Shown: piece by piece, positions 1-9,670 of the stretch
Layout of the letters: each line of letters starts with the position of its first letter
Position numbering within the stretch: position 1 is the first letter of the stretch
Assembly (NCBI RefSeq): GCF_003467445.1
Contig: NZ_QSGS01000001.1
Coordinates: 62,001-126,000, forward strand
Origin: Exiguobacterium sp. AM39-5BH
Lineage (GTDB): Bacteria > Bacillota > Bacilli > Exiguobacteriales > Exiguobacteriaceae
Length of the DNA stretch: 64,000 bases
Reading direction: 5' to 3'
Program-made: the position numbers and the translations under genes
The notes under the pieces: model-generated
What the model was told of the DNA's origin: nothing
What the model saw: only the letters and a program-made list of their open reading frames with translations
The model's database searches: none

Positions 1-1459
1 ACGTTGTGGAGCAAGTTCAAGATGGCCGGGTTGAACGGTTGGTACAAGTACGAGACTTTCTCGTTCATGCGGTCCGCTGCCATCGTGTATTGAATCAAGT
101 CGTTCGTGCCGACTGAGAAGAAGTCGACTTCTTTCGCGAATTGCTTCGCCATGACGGCAGTCGATGGAATCTCGACCATCATCCCAGTTTCGTAGTTACC
201 GACAGCGATGCCTTCTGTCTTCAACTTCGCTTCTTCTTCAAGCAAGATGGCTTTCGCAGCACGGAACTCTTCGAGCGTCGCAATCATTGGGAACATGATG
301 GCGAGGTCACGTGCGCCGAGGCACGGAGAAGGGCGCGGAGCTGGGTGCGGAACAAGTCCGTCTCTTCAAGGCAAAGGCGAATCGCACGATAGCCGAGGAA
401 CGGGTTCATCTCTTTTGGAAGGTCGAGGTAAGACAATTCTTTATCTCCACCGATATCGAGCGTACGGATGACGACTTGTTTGCCGTCCATACCCTCGATG
501 ACTGCTTTATACGCTGTATACTGCTCTTCTTCCGTCGGGAACGTTTCTGAGTCCATATAGAGGAACTCAGTGCGGTAAAGACCGATGGCGTCAGCGCCGT
601 TTTTCAATACGCCTTCGAGGTCGTTCGGTGTACCGATGTTCGCCGCAAGTTTAACCTTGTGACCGTCAGCTGTGATCGACTCTTCATTGACGAGTTGTTT
701 CAACTCTTCTTTATACGCTTCGAATGCAGTGCGTTTTTCGTTATATTCGTTGACGAGTTCTTCAGATGGATTGACGAACACGTCACCCTCTGTCCCGTCG
801 ATGACGACGAGATCGCCGTTTTTAATTTCTTCGAGTGCTACTTTTGTCCCGACGACGGCAGGAATCTCGAGTGAACGAGACATGATTGCCGAGTGTGACG
901 TGCGTCCACCGATGTTTGTCGCGAATCCTTTGACGTATTTACGGTTGAGCTGAGCTGTGTCAGACGGTGTCAAATCTTCAGCGATGATGATAACTTCTTC
1001 TGAGATTGAGGCTGGCGTCATGAACGTGACACCGAGAATGTGCGCCATGACACGTTTCGTGACGTCACGAACGTCCGCTGCACGCTCACGCATGTACTCG
1101 TTATCCATCGATTCAAAGATCATGACCATCATTTGAGCGACTTCATCGAGCGCCTTCGCAGCGTTCATGTGTTCGCTTTCAATTTTGTCGTTCACTTGTG
1201 AGACAATCTCTGGATCCTCGACGATGAGCAAGTGGGCCGAGAAAATCTCTGCCTTGTCTTCACCGAGCTCACGAAGTGTGATCTGGCGGATTTCTTCGAG
1301 TTCCGTTTTCGACTGAGCGATGGCCGCTTGGAAACGGGCCTTCTCAGCTGCTACGTCCTCGATTTTGTTTGTCGGGATGTCGAATGAAGGTGTCTCCATG
1401 ACGAATGCTTTCGCAACTGCGATTCCTGCAGATGCGCCAATACCTTTAATGTGTGACAT
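1..1459 (-). CDS. ptsI: PTS enzyme I (phosphoenolpyruvate-protein phosphotransferase), 3' end beyond window, one frameshift
   Basis: Enzyme I moves phosphate from phosphoenolpyruvate to HPr, the first step of the sugar phosphotransferase system in the cytosol. The N-terminal domain carries [12 protein letters not shown] (about residues 183-194), with the phosphorylated histidine; the PEP-binding TIM-barrel begins further on with [11 protein letters not shown] start at MSHIKGIG because a GAGAGGGA stretch precedes it. The frame breaks near position 311: CACGTGACC must be CACGGTGACC to continue into [10 protein letters not shown] and [15 protein letters not shown]. The gene runs off the left edge. 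No HPr gene lies in the 320 bases upstream, although ptsH usually precedes ptsI in Bacillales. It would also feed the DhaKLM system at 50.8-52.8 kb. Confidence 0.93.
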
Positions 1460-1787
1460 AAGCGTAGTCCCTCTCTTCAAAGAAATAGTGGTTTCCAATG
1501 TTATCTCGTTAGTTCTTACCCGAAATGAAAAAGGAACTAACGAAAACCTGGAAGATTAAAGTAGCAACGGTCTACTACTAGGGGAAGCCTCGACCGAACA
1601 AAATGGCCTCGCCTCAACAGTGAGGGATGCCTGATTGCGTACTTTCCTATCCTATCATAAAATAAATCCTCGTCACAACGAGGAGATAGCGCCAGAATTC
1701 GAAGATTCATGACTCTTGCGCATACTGTTTCATTATTTCGCCGAAGTTCGTTATGCTAACCATATATAAAGAAGGGAAGTGGCAAAC
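1460..1787. other. Intergenic region between divergent ptsI and pepA, rich in inverted repeats
   Basis: No gene is visible in these 328 bases. A perfect 9-base inverted repeat (CGTTAGTTC at 1507-1515, GAACTAACG at 1534-1542) lies just upstream of the ptsI ribosome binding site and would form a hairpin in its leader. A second hairpin (CCTCGT-caca-ACGAGG, 1668-1683) is followed by a T-rich stretch when read toward ptsI. A plausible promoter for pepA reads TTCATT then TATGCT 17 bases on, ending about 30 bases before the start codon. Whether the hairpins regulate ptsI is inference only. Confidence 0.4.
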
Positions 1788-3230
1788 ATGTATCAAGTGA
1801 AAGATTTAGATTGGAACGGTTCATACGACACCATCGTCGTCGGAATCGGTGCGGCCGACACGATTGATGAAGGCCTCGATACGTTGTTTAACGGGCGCGT
1901 CAAGTCGCTCATCCAAGCGGCGGACATCTCGACGAAAACAGGAGAAGTGTCCATCGTCCCGACGTTCGAAGGAGCGGTCAAACGCATCCTATTCGTCGGT
2001 CTCGGACAACGCAATGAGAATACGCCTGAGAACGTACGCAATTGGTTCGGGAAAGTCGCAAAACAAATCAAAGCACGTGCCTTCACGGACGTCGCGGTCG
2101 CGCTCGACACGTTCGGACCGAATACGGCGAAACTGTTTGCCGAAGCGTATGAGATGGCGACGTATGAGCACCCTACATACAAATCGGAACCGAAGCCGGC
2201 GAAGTCAGACGTGACGATCACGTTGCTCGGGGCTGGTGCAGAGGAAGAGGCATTGACAGGTGCCGCTTACGGACGCGGCGTCAATGTCGCCCGGACGCTC
2301 ACGATGATGCCGGCCAATATTTTGACGTCGGAAACGCTTGCGGATTATGCGGTCGAATTGGCCGAACGGCATGGATTCAGCCATCGAATCTTGGAGAAGG
2401 AAGAGATGGAGGCGCTCGGAATGGGTGCACTGCTCGCCGTCAACCAAGGGTCGACCATCCCGCCGAAATTGATCGTCCTCGAATACCGTGGTGCAGGCGA
2501 TGCGGCGCCTGTCGCCGTCGTCGGAAAAGGGATCACGTTTGACACCGGTGGTTACTCCATCAAGCCGAAAGACGGCATCGTCGGCATGAAAGGCGATATG
2601 GGAGGAGCTGCGACCGTACTCGGCCTATTCGAGACGCTCGCGACGACGAAACCGAACGTGAACGTCATCGGGGTCATCCCATCGACGGACAACATGATCT
2701 CAGGGGACGCGTTCAAACCGGACGATGTCATCACAGCGATGAGCGGAAAGACGATTGAAGTGCTCAACACCGACGCGGAAGGACGTCTCGTCCTCGCTGA
2801 TGCGGTCACGTTCGCCAAGACGTATGAGCCGCAAGCCATCATCGATGTGGCGACGCTCACGGGCGGCGTGCTCGTCGCACTCGGTACAGAAGTGACCGGT
2901 TGCCTGACAAACGACGCGTCGCTTTACGGTGCGCTCGAAGCTGCGAGCCGTGAGACGAACGAACTCGTCTGGCAGATGCCGTACTTTGACGTCTTCATTA
3001 AACAAGTCCGGAAATCGGAAGTCGCAGATTTGAACAATTCGCCGGGCCGTTTCGGACATATGATCTTTGGCGGCGCGTTCGTCGGTGAGTTCGTCGGTGA
3101 CACGCCGTGGCTCCATCTCGACATCGCCGGGACGAGCGAGCGTTCGGCCGCAAGCGATCTCGGGCCAAAAGGACCGACGGGCGTCATGGTGCGCACGCTC
3201 GCGTTGATGCTTGAAGGATGGAAACGTTGA
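1788..3230 (+). CDS. pepA: Leucyl aminopeptidase (M17 family)
   Basis: A cytosolic two-metal aminopeptidase that removes N-terminal residues, preferring leucine, from peptides. The M17 signature NTDAEGRL is at about residues 327-334, and the upstream metal-binding and catalytic segment GKGITFDTGGYSIKPK is present, so the active site looks complete. The length of 480 residues is usual for the family. ATG at 1788 is preferred over the GTG at 1779 because AAGAAGGGAA sits only a couple of bases from the GTG. It is transcribed divergently from ptsI, and its stop overlaps the TTG start of the next small gene, suggesting translational coupling. Confidence 0.95.
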   Translation: MYQVKDLDWNGSYDTIVVGIGAADTIDEGLDTLFNGRVKSLIQAADISTKTGEVSIVPTFEGAVKRILFVGLGQRNENTPENVRNWFGKVAKQIKARAFTDVAVALDTFGPNTAKLFAEAYEMATYEHPTYKSEPKPAKSDVTITLLGAGAEEEALTGAAYGRGVNVARTLTMMPANILTSETLADYAVELAERHGFSHRILEKEEMEALGMGALLAVNQGSTIPPKLIVLEYRGAGDAAPVAVVGKGITFDTGGYSIKPKDGIVGMKGDMGGAATVLGLFETLATTKPNVNVIGVIPSTDNMISGDAFKPDDVITAMSGKTIEVLNTDAEGRLVLADAVTFAKTYEPQAIIDVATLTGGVLVALGTEVTGCLTNDASLYGALEAASRETNELVWQMPYFDVFIKQVRKSEVADLNNSPGRFGHMIFGGAFVGEFVGDTPWLHLDIAGTSERSAASDLGPKGPTGVMVRTLALMLEGWKR

Positions 3231-3384
3231 AGGTAGGATTGTTATTGATTGGCGTAGCGTCGTCTCCGGTCTCGGATACACGGCTTGGCCGAGTCAATGG
3301 TTGTTAGGAGTGACCGTTTTATGCGCGGTGCTCGGAATATTGTTTTTGATGCAGGAGGGACGACGTGGTCGGAGTAGGGATTGA
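3227..3384 (+). CDS. Small hydrophobic membrane protein, unrecognised, one frameshift
   Basis: A short reading frame starts with TTG at 3227, inside the pepA stop region, and is preceded by AAGGATG at a suitable distance. It begins MKVGLLLIGVA; adding one base near 3258 (GCGTC to GCGGTC) lets it continue as VVSGLGYTAWPSQWL, then a second hydrophobic stretch LLGVTVLCAVLGILFLM and a basic tail EGRRGRSRD. The product would be about 52 residues with two membrane segments. It overlaps genes on both sides, so it probably belongs to an operon with pepA and the DUF429 gene. I do not recognise a family. The call depends on the corrected frame. Confidence 0.5.
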
Positions 3385-4024
3385 TGGCGCGCGCGGGAGC
3401 TGGGTACGAATCACGTACGATAGCATCTCGCTCTGTTTGACCATCTCAGAAAAATTGGAAGACTTATTGATTGAAGGGGCCGTTCATTTTGTCGACATGC
3501 CGAAAGACTTGGCGACGATCGATGCGCCGGACCGATTGTGCGACGCCTGGATGCGGTCGCAACTGAAGCAGCGGAAGTCATCGATTTTCACGCCACCGAT
3601 TCAAGACGTGCTCATGGAGTCGTCTTATGCCGAGGCGAACGCGAAGAGCCGGGAACTGGTCGGCAAAGGAATCAGTAAACAGGCGTGGAACCTGGTGCCG
3701 CGAATCCGTGAGTTTCAAACGATTACGGATGCGGACGTCTACGAGTCGCATCCCGAAGTGTGCTTCGCCGTCATGACGGGGAACGAGGCGGCTTTCAGTA
3801 AGAAGACCGAGGTGGGAGAACTCGAACGGATCGAGTTGTTGCGACGTTATTCGAAAAGCTCCCCTTGGAAGTGGAAGATGTCGAACGTGCAAGTCGATGA
3901 TATCATCGACGCCTGTGTGTTGGCCGTCGCCGCCTATGAGGCGGGCACGACCGGCATGGTGACGCATCCGGACCAAGCTGAAGGAGTTCCGTTCGTGGCG
4001 GTACCGAAGACAAAAGAGCGATGA
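3365..4024 (+). CDS. DUF429 family protein
   Basis: A 219-residue soluble protein. It opens with VGVGIDGARGSWVRI and contains DMPKDL and IDAPDRLCDAW, followed by EANAKSRELVGKGISKQAWNLVPRIREF and ESHPEVCFAVMTG, an arrangement I associate with DUF429, whose members have an RNase H-like fold and no agreed function. The start is GTG at 3365 with CAGGAGG six bases ahead. It overlaps the small membrane gene before it. Its stop codon lies within the palindrome that also terminates the convergent YtvI-like gene. Confidence 0.8.
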   Translation: MVGVGIDGARGSWVRITYDSISLCLTISEKLEDLLIEGAVHFVDMPKDLATIDAPDRLCDAWMRSQLKQRKSSIFTPPIQDVLMESSYAEANAKSRELVGKGISKQAWNLVPRIREFQTITDADVYESHPEVCFAVMTGNEAAFSKKTEVGELERIELLRRYSKSSPWKWKMSNVQVDDIIDACVLAVAAYEAGTTGMVTHPDQAEGVPFVAVPKTKER

Positions 4025-4041
4025 CATGTCATCGCTCTTTT
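4012..4041. terminator. Bidirectional terminator between the DUF429 and ytvI-like genes
   Basis: A perfect 30-base palindrome, AAAAGAGCGATGACA and its complement, with A and T runs at its two ends. It contains the stop codons of both convergent genes, which end four bases apart. Confidence 0.85.
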
Positions 4042-5156
4042 GGCGTCGTCGGTCCAATGACGAATCTCCACATATAATGGAACACTTGGGCGTTATAGAG
4101 AGCTTTCAGTAAGACGGCCGAGACGGGACCTAAAATGAAACCGAGGACCCCGAATAATTGTAAGCCAACAAAAATCGAGATGAGCGCGGCGAGCGGGTCG
4201 AGACCGATGTGAGAGCCGACAATTTTTGGTTCGGCCAAATTGCGTTGCACTATGACGACGATATACAAGATGACGAGCCCGATAGCGAGGAACCAATCAC
4301 CGGTGACGGCAGCGTAAGCGGCCCATGGCAATAATAGCGTCCCAACACCAAGATAAGGCAACAAGTCAAAAATGGCCGCTAATAGGGCGAAAGAGAATGG
4401 GTTGTCGATACGAAGGATGAACATTCCGATCAAGACGATGCCGAACGTGATCGAGATGAGCGTCAATTGTGCACGTACATAACCGAACAGTGCTGAGCGC
4501 AAGTTGGTCATGACGAGCTCGAACTCTTTGAAGCCTTTTCGTTCATTCAAGCGAGCGATGGACCGCACATAGTCCGGCCAGTCTTTCGTGATGAAGAACC
4601 AGGCGAGCACGATGACGATGAACAAGAGCAAGACGAGCGGCAACGCGCTCAAGATGTCTTGCAATAAACCGGCGACACCACGTGATAGGACACCGATTGC
4701 GGCACCAAGTTGGACGCCGATTTCGGTGATACCGCCTTCGAGCGAGTTCGTTTGTCCAGGATTCAGTCGTTGGATGCTGTCGTACGCGTCGTTGACCAAA
4801 GGGGCGAGCTTTTCATTGAACATGCGTTGTATGTATTGGGTAAACGTTTCGATCTGGGCAGGCAGCTTTTCGGCGGCGATTGTTAAATAGCGAATCAATT
4901 GTGTGACGACGATCGCAATCACACCGCTGACGATGCTCATCACAATCAATAAAGATACGAGTGTCCCGAGAGCCCGTGGTAATTTTGTCTGCCGCTCGAA
5001 CCAATTGACGAGCGGGACGGTTAATAAGGATAACAAGAGGGCGAACACGAAAGGATACGTGTACGTGAATAGGACACTCAGTCCCCAAATAGTAAAGACG
5101 AGCCCGATGATGACGAGCAAGAAACGAAGCAATTGCCAAAGTCTGGATGGCGACAC
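4029..5156 (-). CDS. AI-2E family transporter / YtvI-like membrane protein
   Basis: A 375-residue integral membrane protein of the former UPF0118 group, which includes B. subtilis YtvI and transporters such as TqsA. Two hydrophobic segments form the N-terminus (LLRFLLVIIGLVFTIWGL and FVFALLLSLL), a soluble helical stretch follows at roughly residues 90-150, and about five further segments lie toward the C-terminus with the family motif DLLPYLGVG and a conserved end (GFILGPVSAVLLKAL). I choose GTG at 5156 because AAAGGAG lies nine bases before it. The substrate cannot be told from sequence. It stands alone on this strand. Confidence 0.85.
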   Translation of the reverse strand: MSPSRLWQLLRFLLVIIGLVFTIWGLSVLFTYTYPFVFALLLSLLTVPLVNWFERQTKLPRALGTLVSLLIVMSIVSGVIAIVVTQLIRYLTIAAEKLPAQIETFTQYIQRMFNEKLAPLVNDAYDSIQRLNPGQTNSLEGGITEIGVQLGAAIGVLSRGVAGLLQDILSALPLVLLLFIVIVLAWFFITKDWPDYVRSIARLNERKGFKEFELVMTNLRSALFGYVRAQLTLISITFGIVLIGMFILRIDNPFSFALLAAIFDLLPYLGVGTLLLPWAAYAAVTGDWFLAIGLVILYIVVIVQRNLAEPKIVGSHIGLDPLAALISIFVGLQLFGVLGFILGPVSAVLLKALYNAQVFHYMWRFVIGPTTPKER

Positions 5157-5241
5157 GATACATGGCTCCTTTCTTAACAAATAGATTGAGCATAGTATAC
5201 CATGCAGGCGGTTAATAATGAGGATGGATAGGTGATTAAAT

Positions 5242-6030
5242 ATGGAGGAATTACAAAGACGAATCGATCAAATGATTATTCATTTAGGGGGGTATTGGCG
5301 ACCGTTGTCGGGGTTGGCCCGGCTGTTAGAAGAAGTGGGAGAAGTCGGTGGGGCGTTGTACGCCAACGATAAATCCGCACTCTGCGAGGAGTTGATGGAC
5401 GTCTTCGTCATTTCAACGTGTTTGGCGAACCAATATGCCATTACGTTGGAGGACCAAGCGGCCCAACAAGGGGAGACGGCCCAGGACCGAACTTACTATC
5501 GACTCGTCCGCGAGGCAGGAGAGGTGGGACGGATTCTGAACGCCTATGAAGGAGATAAAAAATTAAAAGCAACCGCGACTCCAGGATCGTTGCAACGCCA
5601 CATCGAGTCCGTCCAACAGGCCACTCTAGACCTTGCCACGATGAACGGATTTGATTTATACGCCCACATCATCCCCCTCATCGAAGACAAGTCCTCCCGT
5701 GATTTTGGTCGATTTGACCATACCCCTGACCCAATCACAGAGGAATCGGTTCGATGCTATACGACTTACGTACCAGGTCGATACTGGGGCGGAGTGGAAG
5801 CTAAACCTTTCGAGGCGGTGAGCCGATATAGAGAACGGGAAGGACACTTGGCGAGGTTTTTGAAAATCGCTGAGGTCGAGGGGCTTGATGGATTTGTCAT
5901 CCGACAGCCGGAGTCTCCGCTTCAATCGAATGATTCTGTGGCGTCGGATTTACAGCTTCCGACATCGTTCGTGGTCGATCTTGAGCGGCATGGCCCTGAC
6001 ACATTCTTAATCGTACGCAAACAAAGGTAA
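5242..6030 (+). CDS. MazG-like nucleotide pyrophosphohydrolase domain protein
   Basis: A 262-residue protein whose N-terminal part has the all-alpha NTP pyrophosphohydrolase motif: LLEEVGEVGGAL, then CEELMDVFV, the EExxE...ExxD pattern that binds magnesium. A second partial copy, VREAGEVGRILNAYEGDKK, follows around residues 92-112 without a clear ExxD partner, suggesting an internal duplication with a degenerate second site. The C-terminal 120 residues (from about DHTPDPITEES) match nothing I recognise. AGGTGA precedes the ATG. Housecleaning of non-canonical nucleotides is the usual role of the superfamily; the substrate here is unknown. Confidence 0.7.
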   Translation: MEELQRRIDQMIIHLGGYWRPLSGLARLLEEVGEVGGALYANDKSALCEELMDVFVISTCLANQYAITLEDQAAQQGETAQDRTYYRLVREAGEVGRILNAYEGDKKLKATATPGSLQRHIESVQQATLDLATMNGFDLYAHIIPLIEDKSSRDFGRFDHTPDPITEESVRCYTTYVPGRYWGGVEAKPFEAVSRYREREGHLARFLKIAEVEGLDGFVIRQPESPLQSNDSVASDLQLPTSFVVDLERHGPDTFLIVRKQR

Positions 6031-6156
6031 AAATATTCCCCTTTTTTACAAAAAGTACTCATCTTTTTTTCAAATATTTACTTTTTTGATAAAAACAATG
6101 TGCTACTATGAAGGTGTTGTCAGTTGAGATGCGCATAGAAGAAAGGAATATCTTGG

Positions 6157-8084
6157 ATGAATATAAAGCTTTTTAAACTTGGACTTATTATAATCGTCTT
6201 ATTATTTTCAATCCACATACCGGCAGCTGAGGCGGCTACTTTGGAGGGTGAGACGACTGCTAATCTTAATGTGCGCGCCATACCGAGCACAAATGGGAAA
6301 TTGATTCAAACAGTAAAAAAGGGAACGAAAGTAAAATATGGAATTTATAATAAAGATTGGAGCAAGATATTTTTAAACAATCGCACATATTACGCTTCGG
6401 CCCCATATATCAAGCGAATTGTTTCTCCACCTGCGACAGTGACGAAGCAAGCGGTCACTTCGACAGGCGTGACAACCGTGAACTTGAATATTCGAATTTC
6501 AGCTCATAGCCAAGCAAGTGTGTATCGGACGCTCAAGAAAGGCACGACCGTCCAATATGCAGTCCACAACTCGTCTTGGGCAAAAGTGTATATCGACGGC
6601 AAAACGTATTATGCGGCTAAATCATATATCGCTCCGAAAGTCGTCGTCTCGACACCGGTCGTTACGAAAACAGCCGGTTACGCCAACCGTGAGTTAAAGC
6701 TGTTTGGTGAGCGTAATCAACGTTCTACCGTTCTTAAAGTATTACCAAGCAAATCAAAAGTCGTCTCGAGTAAGTTCAATTCAAGCTGGTCGATGATTTA
6801 TTTAGACAATGAAATATATTTCACCCCTACCGCTTGGATTACGGCGGGAGCACCGACCACTTCACCGTCAACTCCTGAACCGCCAGTGGTGAAAACAGAC
6901 GGTTATGCCAACCGTGAGTTAAAGCTGTTCGGTAAACGTGATCAACGTTCTACTGTATTGAAAGTGTTGCCAGTCAAATCGAGGTCGTCTCGAGCAAGTA
7001 CAACGCGAGCTGGTCGGTCGTCTACCTCGATAGTGAGACTTATTATACGCCAAGCGTAGGAATCACGAATGGTACGCCGCCGGTAACGAAGCCGTCGGTC
7101 GTTCAAAAAACACAGGGTTATGCGAATCGGAATGCGAACCTCTTTAAGAAGACGCTCCAATCGTCTCCGGTCGCACGGGTGTTGCCACAGTACACGACGG
7201 TAACGTATAGCAAGCACAACGCGAGCTGGTCAATCGTCTATATCGGAACGGAGACGTTCTATACACCGACGTCTTGGTTAACGGTTGGAAAGGCTCCGGC
7301 TACCCCTGTAGCCATGCCAAAAGGTAAAGTGTATACGAACACACCGGGTGACATCTTGAACGTCCGAGCGAGTGCTTCCGGGAGCTCAACGATTCTCGGA
7401 CGACTCACCCACGGAACCCAGGTCGATCATTACGGTTCGACAAACGGATTTTATAAGATAAAGTATAATGGACGCGACGGCTACATTTCCACGGCCTATA
7501 CGATGACGCTTAAACCGAGCGTGACGAGCAATGCCGTCATTGTCCTCGATGCAGGACATGGGGGCGGTGACCCAGGAGCTGTCAACGGATCGCTCTATGA
7601 GAAGACGATCGTGCTAGACGTGACGAAGCGGGTCGAAACGTATCTTCGTTCAAAATATGGCTACCAAGTCCGGCTGACACGGTCGACGGACGTCTACTTG
7701 ACGCTCGATCAACGTGTACAGACCGCGAAGATGCTGCGCGGAAACTTGTTCGTCAGTCTGCATACAAATGCGGCGACATCATCTGCTGCTAAAGGAGTCG
7801 AAACGTTCTATTCTTCTTATTCGGCTCATAGCTCCAAGAGTCGTGTCCTGGCGACGAATATCCAGTCCAACTTGATGGGGAAAATGTCTGGAATGACAAA
7901 CCGGGGTGTCAAGACGGCGAATTATTATGTCATTAGTTATAATACGATGCCATCTGCCCTTGTCGAACTAGGTTTTATCTCATCTCCGCAAGATGTCACA
8001 CATTTACAAAATAGCGCTTCACGTCAACGGATGGCAGAAGGCGTCGCTGAAGGGATTGCCCAATACGTACGCACCTATCATTGA
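6157..8084 (+). CDS. Secreted N-acetylmuramoyl-L-alanine amidase with six SH3b repeats, one frameshift
   Basis: A cell-wall hydrolase that cleaves the amide bond between MurNAc and the stem peptide. After a signal peptide (LIIIVLLFSIHIPAAEA) come six bacterial SH3-like repeats, each about 55 residues and ending in a YYA/YFT/FYTP-type motif, then a C-terminal Amidase_3 domain. The domain keeps its zinc ligands and catalytic glutamate: DAGHGGGDPGA, YEKTIVLD, SLHTNA and ALVELGFIS. Repeats three and four are nearly identical at the DNA level (6676-6740 and 6901-6965, 225 bases apart). The frame breaks at about 6981, where TCGAGG must be TCGAAGG. The first 300 bases are more AT-rich than the neighbours. 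A single gene of about 642 residues is the simplest reading. Confidence 0.88.
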
Positions 8085-8099
8085 TTTCCATCCAATATG

Positions 8100-8134
8100 A
8101 AAACGCCCCGACTCATCGTGAGTCGGGGCGTTTT
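8100..8134. terminator. Bidirectional terminator between the amidase and nrdB
   Basis: A 16-base stem AAAACGCCCCGACTCA with loop tcg and its exact complement ending in TTTT. It lies between two convergent genes and can serve both strands. Confidence 0.85.
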
Positions 8135-8138
8135 ATGC

Positions 8139-9178
8139 TTACAGGTCGTCGAAGCCGTTGGCGTCGGTTACTTTGGCGTACGAACGTGACTTCTGTTCGA
8201 AGAAGTCGGACTTCGTGGCGTTCAATGAGTCATCTGAATACGCACGAATCCAAGGCATGACGTCCTCGTTGAACCCTTCATACAAATCGTTCAAGCCGAT
8301 AACGCGGAGACGCTTGTTGGCGAGGTACTTCACGTAGTCGCGCATCTCGCTGACGTCGAGTCCATCAAGGTCACGCAATACATATTCGCACCACTCGATT
8401 TCAAGGTCGACGGCTTCCGCCATCGTGTCATAGACGAACTGGCTGAAGCTGCCATCCGCATCGATTTCCGGGTTCTCCGTCAAGACGGCGCGGAGCAGTT
8501 GGCTGACGAAATACGAGTGCTGCATCTCATCGCGTTGGATGTAACTGATCATCGTCGATGTGCCGACCATCTTCTGATGGCGTGCCAAGTTATAGAAATA
8601 GGCGAAACCAGAATAGAAGTTGATGCTTCAAGGATGATTGAGGCGACGAGTGATTTGGCGAACGTCTCGGCCGTTTGGTCGGCGCGGAAGTCCTCGTATA
8701 AATCCAAGATGAATTGATTGCGCTTCATGACCATCTCGTCATCCTTGGCGATATCGAAAATACGATTCTGTTCGTTGAGCGGGACGAGGCTCGAGAGAAC
8801 GTAGCTATACGATTGGTTATGGACAACTTCCTGTTGGGCGATGACGGCGAGCACGGCGTGCACCGACGAGTCCGATGAGAACATCGACGACTCAAGGATA
8901 TAACGCGTCTGCACCGAGTCGAGAATCGACAACAGACCGATGATGCGTTTAAAGGCGTCTTGCTCGCGCTCCGTCAACTGCGGCCATTGTTGCATGTCTT
9001 TCGACATCGAAATCTCATCCGGGATCCAAAAGTTCGAGAGCAACTGTTTGTAGATGGTATAAAACTGTGGATAGGCGATGTCGTTCCAATTCACGATGGA
9101 ACTTGTCTCGCCTCCGATAATGGCTGTCGCCCGGTTAGGATGTTTGGGCGACAGTAGTTTGATCTTTTGAATGGTCAT
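8139..9178 (-). CDS. nrdB: Class I ribonucleotide reductase, small (radical-generating) subunit, one frameshift
   Basis: The beta subunit houses the dinuclear metal centre that creates the radical used by the large subunit. Metal ligands of the family are visible: an early acidic position in LSILDSVQTRYI, EVVHNQSYSYV, and the later DEMQHSYF with its Glu and His. The frame breaks near 8626: GAAGCATC must be GAAGGCATC, restoring the expected SIILEGINFYSGFAYFYN, which carries another ligand. The second ATG (9178) is preferred since GGAG is nine bases before it. It overlaps the flavodoxin gene and is the last of three genes in the operon. I could not decide between NrdB and NrdF naming from sequence alone. 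Confidence 0.9.
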
Positions 9179-9641
9179 GGACATATACTCCTTCTTCGGC
9201 GTTTCTGGCCAACCGTTCGGCCCAATGACGGACGTTGTACGGTTGATTGCGCGGTGATTGCTCGATTTTCAATGTTTCACCGGCGAGGGGAATCCCATAT
9301 TTCGAAAGGTGGTACGCCATCTCATCGACCGCCCGGCAGAAGTGGACGAACATCTTGTCCCCGGTCCCGAACACGGCGGCTTGGCGAAGCGGCACATTGA
9401 GCTCTTTCAAGACGAGCCTGAACGTGTCTTTCATCTCGTCTGGCAAGACGCCGTCGGCCCACGTGTACGACCCGAAATAGACGAGGTCGTACGTGGCGAG
9501 CGAGCGGGCCTCGCGATAGCCGATGCGGTCCGCTTCGAACAGGACGACGCGGTCGCCACGATTGACATGGGCTGACTGGATCAATTCGGCAACTTCTTCT
9601 GTATTCCCACTCATGGAACTATAGACGATGGCGATGTGCAT
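9135..9641 (-). CDS. Flavodoxin, ribonucleotide reductase operon
   Basis: A 168-residue flavodoxin. The FMN phosphate-binding loop IVYSSMSGNTEEVAELI opens the protein, and the isoalloxazine-contacting segments YFGSYTWADGVLPDEM and FGTGDKMFVHFCRAVD follow. The gene sits between the two reductase subunits and overlaps the small subunit by 44 bases, so it probably delivers electrons or oxidant for assembly of the subunit's metal cofactor, the job of NrdI in class Ib systems. It is longer than classical NrdI and looks more like a true flavodoxin, so I leave the symbol blank. The start at MHIAIVYSS follows AAGGTGGGAA. Confidence 0.87.
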   Translation of the reverse strand: MHIAIVYSSMSGNTEEVAELIQSAHVNRGDRVVLFEADRIGYREARSLATYDLVYFGSYTWADGVLPDEMKDTFRLVLKELNVPLRQAAVFGTGDKMFVHFCRAVDEMAYHLSKYGIPLAGETLKIEQSPRNQPYNVRHWAERLARNAEEGVYVHDHSKDQTTVAQTS

Positions 9642-9670
9642 GGTCGTTCCCACCTTTCTGTTACGTGACG

